A stretch of DNA of 64,000 nucleotides from Chrysomallon squamiferum (lineage: Eukaryota > Mollusca > Gastropoda > Neomphalida > Peltospiridae): NCBI GenBank assembly GCA_012295275.1, contig CM022665.1, positions 34,863,522-34,927,521 on the forward strand, read 5' to 3'. The translations under genes and the position numbers were made by a program. A model generated the notes under the pieces. It was not told the DNA's origin, ran no database searches, and worked only from the letters and a program-made list of their open reading frames with translations. Positions 57,801 through 64,000 of the stretch are shown one piece after another (the stretch's first letter is position 1; each line of letters begins with the position of its first letter).

Positions 57801-59978
57801 TGCCTGGATTTTACAAAAGTAAAATAAATACTGGTTTTAGATCAACATTTCATATGCAGTGGCTTTATATAATTCTGCCATTTATTTTGAAAATAATAGC
57901 GCTTATGATAAAAAATAAAAAATAAATCTATTCTCTTATTAACTTTTGTTATCTTATTTAGTGATTTTAATTTTTATACCATTTAGCAAGAATGAAAATT
58001 TAAAATCAAATTACTCAATTGTTAATATTAAGCAAACTGAACTGACCATTCTTGCAAAAGTAGATATATTATATAAATATAGGAATAACATACAAATTAG
58101 AAACCTTTTTCCATCAAAACAAAGTTATAATGAAGGATTAAACACTTTTTAAAACTATGTAATTTGAATATATATTATCTATAATAAAATGATCAGAAAA
58201 ACTTTTTTTATACACAGATTATATTATAAATTTGCCATAACAGTATATAAACAGTATATAATTATTTTAATTCATAACAATAAACAGAAATATTTATTTT
58301 ACCAAGGGATTTTTATTATTATTGTGACTCAACAGTATTTCAACCACACTTTTTATGAAGTTATCTGCATATTAATTTTATACATTTTTATGTCCATACC
58401 TCAACCACATCTTCCTGCCAGAGATGTGGTCCTTTTTTTGCTAGCACTTTTAATTCACGAAGAGCAACCATTTTAACTGAATTACGAGGATCATTCTCCA
58501 GACTGGACACAAGCAGAGTCACTTGTTTCTGAAGATCTAGCAATGAGTCAGCTGCAAGCTGCGACATGGTTGATAGAGTCAGGGTTACAAATTTCTCAGC
58601 TGGAAAATCTTCTAGTAGGGACAGGCAAACATTTCTTGACTTTAAAATATAAAGAGAAAAAAAAATCTCTTGATCTATAAATTGACATATTGTATTGAAA
58701 ATATAATTCACTATTATTATTTTATATAATAACTGAATTTTTGTTTAACAGTTATCTCATATTTTTTTTCTTATATTAAAATTGATTAAATAATGAATAT
58801 ATAATTTTGTATAATGTCAGAAAAGTCTAAAATGACAATCTTTTAGCACACATTTTTAGGATACACATCTTTTGTAATAAGCATATAAAAAATAGATTAT
58901 CTCTGTATTTGTAGGTCTGAAGATAAGTTTAATATAAATTATTTTATTCCATACCTTTGTTGATGTACTTATGTCATGATGCATATGTCGTAGAATAGGA
59001 ATCAGTTTGAGTTTCATATCAACAGGAGTAGCAATTGCTGATATCATTTTTGCTATCTTACCACAAATACTGGCAGCATATGTTCTGTGTAAAAATAAAA
59101 AATTAAAGTGAATCTCTAATCAGATAATTTCAATTAATAATAATAATGATAATAATGATGATGATGCTAAAAAAGACAAATTTTGTAATAAAATATAATA
59201 CTCACTTTGATCTGTCAGAAAATCTTTCTGCAGCAAAGATGGCAGCTTCAACCTCCACAGGATCGTGTGAGTCAAGACTGACAGCAATACTGTGATGAAC
59301 ATTTTTTCTCTCCGGAATTATACAGGCAATACTGCCAAGAGTTCTGCAGTCAAGCAATTTAAAAAAAAAATGATATATATATATAATGTATTTTTGACGG
59401 AAACAGACTATTTTACAGCATATGATGGTTAGCTGCAAAAGTGAAATTATGCAATATTTCAATGTGTAAAACTTTCAGAATAAATAAAAAAATCATTAAT
59501 TATTTTTAAAAATTAAAGCAAACCAATACAAATTTATAAATACATGTATATACAAAAAAAGCAATTTATATACAGAAGAACTTCATAAATTCAAACAGCT
59601 CTATCTCTTGAAGTGAAAGTCTGGTCCACACCCAGGCTCCTATATACAGAAGCAATTATGACCTTTAAAAATTCAAACACCATTAACTCAGACACCTCAG
59701 TTATTCAAAGACATTTTGCAATCCCAAACTCTTATTTAATAGAGATTAGTCTTTGAAAAAGTAAGCACTGGAATGACCAAGTATTGTTTCTGTGGGTAAT
59801 TACAGAACAAAGTTCACTGACTGATGTTGGTTTTTGCTTACAAATGAGTGTATTTTAAATACTAGTTAATGAAAATGTGTTGTATGGGGAGAGAAGGATG
59901 TGTGAATGTGTGCTTGGGTCTTTTACATTAAATATTCAGCATTATTTTAGAATTTTTTCTTTCTTTTTTTATAAATTT

Positions 59979-60011
<33 letters not shown>

Positions 60012-61608
60012 TTAATGCAAACATTTCAGCCAAAACATAGGAGTTAGTCCAAACATTTTGAAATAAAACTTGAAACAGCAGCATTTCTTCCAAAAAATAT
60101 TCTTCAATCAGTCAAACTGTGCATGATCATGTTCAATATTCTATCAACATTCAGCATTTTTATTTCTTTCTTTTTCTTTTATATAGTTCCACTGATACGT
60201 GACATGCATGCATTTATTTATAGGTTTATTAATTGACATGTCACTGAATCAGTGAGATCAACAGCTAGGAACATGACCTTATGACTGCTATCATGTGATC
60301 AAAATAGTTTACACTGCTGAACATTATGGGGGTGATGGTGATGTTTTAAGCAATTTAAGAGGTTGAAAAACATATATCAACATACTGATGACCATATATA
60401 GAAAGATAATGTTTCAAGCTTTCTGCTGATGCCTGGTTTGCTGTTTTCTTCATGTTGTTTTCAAGGCAGTCAAGTAAATGAATTTTCAACCCTGTACAGA
60501 AATCACTTAATAATGCAGGAAAAAATAATATTTAGATGCTATCAACAGAAAAAATCTCAAAACAGATTCACCATTTTTTCACAAAAATATAGCATTTACT
60601 TAAAATGTATTTTGCCGACTTCAGACTCATTTTGTGAAAATAACACACACATACATACAGGTGTGTGCATATGTATCACAGATATATTTGGACTGTATTT
60701 TTTATTGATTTTGTTATTTACTTAGTTTATAAACTAAACAAGACTATACATTTCTTGCAATATGAAATATACTCATCATAGGAATTGCAGTACATATTTG
60801 AATTTTAAAAATTCAAACTCCCTGAAGCTCAAACTATTTTTTACTGACCCCTTGAAGTATGATGTATTGAAGTTTGACTCTATATATTTATATGTATATA
60901 TCTCCAGTTATTTTAAAGTCTACAAATTACCTTAATGCAATGGCTCTAGCAACAGGGTCATTGCTGTGAAGGACAGTGACAATTCTGCGAATGAACTCAT
61001 CAACATTAAGAATTTTATCAAGATGCTTCTCACTCTGCTGAGTCACTTTCAAAATACAAAGTCTGATGAAGTTGTTTCTAAAATTATAAAACAGCCAACA
61101 ATCAAGACATCAAATATTTAAATTTGTATTTAAACATTCTAAAAATGTGGTATTTGTCAAATATACATATGTGAAATTATTTTATAAATATCTATTTCTT
61201 TGTTTAATAGATTTCTTTAGATGTTGGGAAACCAGCATCTTTTTCACTGAAAAATGTGATTAATTATATTTTTAAGAAAATGTTTTATTCATAATAGAAA
61301 ACATTTAAAAAAAAGAAAATTAAATTATCGTTTAACACACACATCAAAAAAAAAAAAAAAAAAAAAAAAGGAAGAAAGTTATATATAAGAAAGAAAAAAA
61401 TGACTGCTTAAAAAACTAAATATTAACTATCAATTTTGTATTTTTTAAAATTAATCAATAAAATACAGTTTACTTACCCTGCTCGAAATACATCTGCTAA
61501 CTTTAACAGCGCTGAATTTATTAGGATAGGAAATGGATATTTTTCAAACAATTTGGGAAACTTGACAATTGCTTCACACTGTGCACCAATTCTTCCTGAA
61601 TGCAAACC

Positions 61609-61661
<53 letters not shown>

Positions 61662-62132
61662 TGGTTTATATAAACAAAACTATTTTGTTGAGAATACGTT
61701 CACACTATTTAAACATTTTATATATCAAATTTTGAAATTATAAAACAGCTGTGAAACAAACTGATAAAACAATCAATGAATCATAATCATTCCACTCTAA
61801 CATTTACAATATTAAATATAAACATCTCACAGCTTTTTATACATTAATAGTACATTTACAATATATATAGTATATACGTAGAAGACACTGTCTCAAATAG
61901 CTCGAAAAGTTATAAATTGTAGTTAATAATTTGCATTTAGACGTCCATTTAGCCTGCTTAATTTTTGGCCTAACGACCGCATTATTTATATTATTTATAT
62001 TATTGTTATTATTATTACAGCACCCTTATCAAGATCTGTAAGTGCGGAGTTGGCATCTTGTTCTTGTTCTGCAGAAACGCTATCCAAAGGACTTGGGTTG
62101 ATATTTCTAACGCTACCAATGGAGGCAGACAT
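51866..62132 (-). CDS. INTS7: INTS7, Integrator complex subunit 7
   Basis: An alpha-solenoid scaffold subunit of Integrator, the nuclear complex that cleaves snRNA 3' ends and nascent mRNAs at paused RNA polymerase II. Exons in coding order: 62024-62132, 61478-61607, 60931-61077, 59206-59343, 58955-59084, 58400-58639, 57689-57803, 57226-57327, 56957-57057, 56611-56707, 56182-56315, 55878-56072, 55414-55569, 55019-55213, 54464-54567, 53921-53986, 53486-53636, 52973-53068, 52409-52597, 51866-52123. They total 2853 nt, giving 950 aa (human 962). Diagnostic blocks are KFPKLFEKYPFPILINSA, GSIACIIPERKNVHHSI, ATPVDMKLKLIPIL, RTSPPPAIATALA, VEPHNDYFSVNFLL and TWKTGPRTSLTIKS, all matching human INTS7. 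The N-terminal half is HEAT/ARM-like helices. The C terminus is Gln-rich. No catalytic site is expected. It is divergent from COMMD1 and convergent with MTA. Confidence 0.96.
51873..51906 (-). other. Strong hairpin in the last INTS7 codons
   Basis: AAGCTAGATCCAGTC and GACTGGTATCTAGCTT pair around a CGT loop, giving 15 bp with one bulged base. It lies within the codons for YQSRTGSS, just before the stop and the overlapping AATAAA. Confidence 0.6.
59573..60880. mobile_element. Degenerate pogo-like element in INTS7 intron 3
   Basis: The left end CAGAAGAACTTCATAAATTC and the inverted right end GAGTCAAACTTCAATACATC agree at 16 of the first 24 positions. Both are flanked by TA. Subterminal sequences are of the 'CAGTCAAACTTCNATAAATC' kind seen at pogo/Tigger ends. 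The 1.3-kb interior shows no intact transposase and includes an ATT-repeat run at 59981-60011. Confidence 0.4.
61609..61661. repeat. (TAA)n microsatellite abutting the INTS7 exon 2 acceptor
   Basis: About 17 TAA units. On the minus strand it reads (TTA)n directly into TTAG|GTTTGC, so the repeat itself supplies the region where the polypyrimidine tract should be. Confidence 0.9.
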
Positions 62133-62553
62133 CTTTTAATATTCTGTTTATATAAATTGGGAAATTAAAAATTGTGCGAAAGAAAATAAAATAAAATAAA
62201 AATAAAAAGATTAATTTGTGTTTACTCAGTTTATTTATTTATTTATTCGTTTTTATGATGGAGTATCATTACAAAGAAATAATAACAACAACAACAATAA
62301 ACACAAAGAAAAACAACCAAATGACAAATAAAACATTTAAATATTACTATTATTAATATTCTTTGCAACGTTCATGTAAAGAATATTTGGAATGTATACA
62401 GTATAGTAATTATAATACTAATAATAAAATTTTTGTTTAGAAAAGTATCACACAGCAAAATTTGATTGTAATAAACTATAACGTTTTCGGAAGAATTTTA
62501 AAATAACTATTTAAGTATTATTCTTTCGATACGTACGTCACATGACAATCAAA
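62133..62553. promoter_or_regulatory. Divergent INTS7/COMMD1 promoter region
   Basis: 421 bp between the two start codons. TACGTCAC (62534-62541) sits 13 bp upstream of the COMMD1 ATG and runs into CACATG. The rest is very AT-rich, with a TTTA/TTAT-type repeat at about 62227-62250. No clear TATA box can be assigned. Confidence 0.55.
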
Positions 62554-63787
62554 ATGGCAGACGATGCGAAAAATACTTTGGCCTTATTGAATGGTCTTGC
62601 CAGAAGAGGTTATCATGGTCATAAAGACATTACTAATGAATTTTTAAAACAGGAAATATTTCCAGATATGCAAGATGATGAATTTAATCATTTAGTTTTG
62701 AAGTGTAATCAAATCATGAAGGTTATTACAATTATATTATTAAGAAAAGAAAACCTAATGAAATAACAGATCAGAAAGCTTTGGGGGTGTGGCAGAATTT
62801 TACATAAATAAATAAATTAAGGATAATATTTAGTTATTTGTTTAAAAACTGCTGGAAAAAGTTACTGTAAAAATTGATATAATGTAACTTAATTCAACTT
62901 CTTTCCAGATGACCTTTGGTAACAAAAGGTATAATAGTTTGTGCTAGAACTGTAAAGTGATACAAATAACATACAGAAGTAATAATTTTGCATTTGACAT
63001 TTTCTTCAATTTACAGATTCTAGCGTCAGCTGACATGGATGTGACACAACTTGAAGCATTTCTGACAGCACAGATGAGAAAGAAAGAAGGTGCACTTAGT
63101 GAAGTCCATGCTAATGTTTTCAGAAAGTTTTGGAAATCAAATAGAACTAAAATTCATGAAAGCATTATTGCTCAGACAACATGGGGAAACACATTACAAA
63201 AAGTGGCATGGCGAATTGATTTGAAATCTCAAGCTCGACACACTGATGAGATAAACACTCCTGTAGCTATCGTGGAATTACATGTTGGAAATAATCAAGG
63301 AAAGGAAAAGGTAATTTTTTCTTAAAGTATATATATGTAGATGTATGAACAAATAGCAAAATACATTACAACTATTTGTTTCAGTTATCTAATTAACTGT
63401 CAGTATTAAAGGATGACAATAAGATAAGATTCATTATGATGTAACAAGATCAATATTTTCTCATCCAGAAATATGGACAAAAGCTTATGATACCTTGAGA
63501 TTTTGAATCAGTTTTTCATCAAATGTTTTCAAATTTCTTTTTATAAAATATTTAGTTTTGTTGGTAGTTGTTTTGTTTTTTGTTGGTTTTTTTAGTTTGA
63601 TGTTACCAGAAATGAACAATAATTATTATTTATTAATATGTCTACTATACTTACTAATAATTATATTATTTATATTTTATAGGCTGGTGATGTCTTGAGA
63701 TTTGAAATGGATGAAAAAAAACTTTCTTCAGTTTTGTCAAGTATGCATGAAATAGAAGAAAAAATAAACAAATACATTCAAAAATGA
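62554..63787 (+). CDS. COMMD1: COMMD1 (MURR1), COMM domain protein
   Basis: Subunit of the Commander/CCC complex in endosomal recycling. In mammals it is also tied to copper export and NF-kB turnover. Exons: 62554-62721, 63017-63310, 63683-63787. They total 567 nt, giving 188 aa (human 190). The N-terminal helical domain starts MADDAKNTLALLNGLARRG. The strongest match to human is ASADMDVTQLEAFLTAQMRK with FRKFWKSNRTKIHES. The COMM domain, about 120-188, has WRIDLKSQARH, TPVAIVELHVG and a final EIEEKINKYI helix. I chose the ATG at 62554 (aaaATGG) because it gives human-like length. An in-frame ATG at 62542 would add four residues. AATAAA is at 63812-63817. Confidence 0.95.
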
Positions 63788-64000
63788 AAAACAAATTTTT
63801 AGTGATCCAGAAATAAAGATTTGGATAAAACTTGTTATAATAATAAAAACTGATGCTGTTCCTTTTATTTTATATGTAGACAAAAGAAAATGGAAAGATA
63901 ATTTGTTTATATTTGTCCCCAAGAATTTTAAGTGATTTTTCATCAAAAGGATTGTATTATGGTTCTTTTCAAAATCAGTAAGTGTCATTAACGATAACAT
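63788..64000. other. COMMD1 3' flank
   Basis: Contains AATAAA at 63812-63817. No other gene is visible to the window end. Confidence 0.5.

Noticed and set aside
61436-61735. Plus-strand open frame with a poly-Asn run
   Set aside because: It is the (TAA)n microsatellite read as AAT, antisense to INTS7 exon 2.

Overview
This is an AT-rich, intron-rich animal nuclear locus. Five conserved eukaryotic genes can be rebuilt exon by exon, each with GT-AG introns and a CDS length divisible by three. Short exons, introns from about 0.1 to 9 kb, a single MTA-type gene that carries a C2H2 finger as well as its GATA finger, and remnants of hAT, pogo/Tigger-like and Tc1-like transposons point to an invertebrate bilaterian. 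A lophotrochozoan (mollusc-like) fits best, but the species cannot be fixed from the sequence.

Layout. 1-94: outer end of a hAT transposon. 413-652 (+): a possible two-exon 48-codon gene with its own promoter-like and poly(A) signals. 1596-10315 (-): DTL/CDT2, 15 exons, 666 aa. 10637-21311 (+): CCT4, 14 exons, 531 aa, head-to-head with DTL across 321 bp. 21312-24852: 3.5 kb of intergenic DNA with a CpG-rich patch. 24853-50162 (+): MTA, the NuRD metastasis-associated protein, 21 exons, 757 aa, with a predicted short isoform and candidate cassette exons in a 9-kb intron. 51866-62132 (-): INTS7 (Integrator subunit 7), 20 exons, 950 aa, tail-to-tail with MTA. 62554-63787 (+): COMMD1, 3 exons, 188 aa, head-to-head with INTS7.

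The genes serve separate housekeeping tasks: ubiquitin-ligase targeting at PCNA, cytosolic protein folding, chromatin remodelling, snRNA/mRNA 3'-end processing, and endosomal trafficking/copper/NF-kB control. The gene order is the striking part. In human, as I recall, DTL is head-to-head with INTS7 and CCT4 is head-to-head with COMMD1. Here the partners are exactly exchanged (DTL|CCT4 and INTS7|COMMD1). Inverting the segment between the two divergent promoters would recreate both human pairs.

The introns hold transposon fossils: a 574-bp deleted Tigger element and a pogo/Tigger-like transposase fossil in MTA, a likely pogo-like element in INTS7, and a MITE-like foldback and a Tc1-like scrap in MTA. 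They also hold microsatellites, one of which forms the acceptor tract of INTS7 intron 1.
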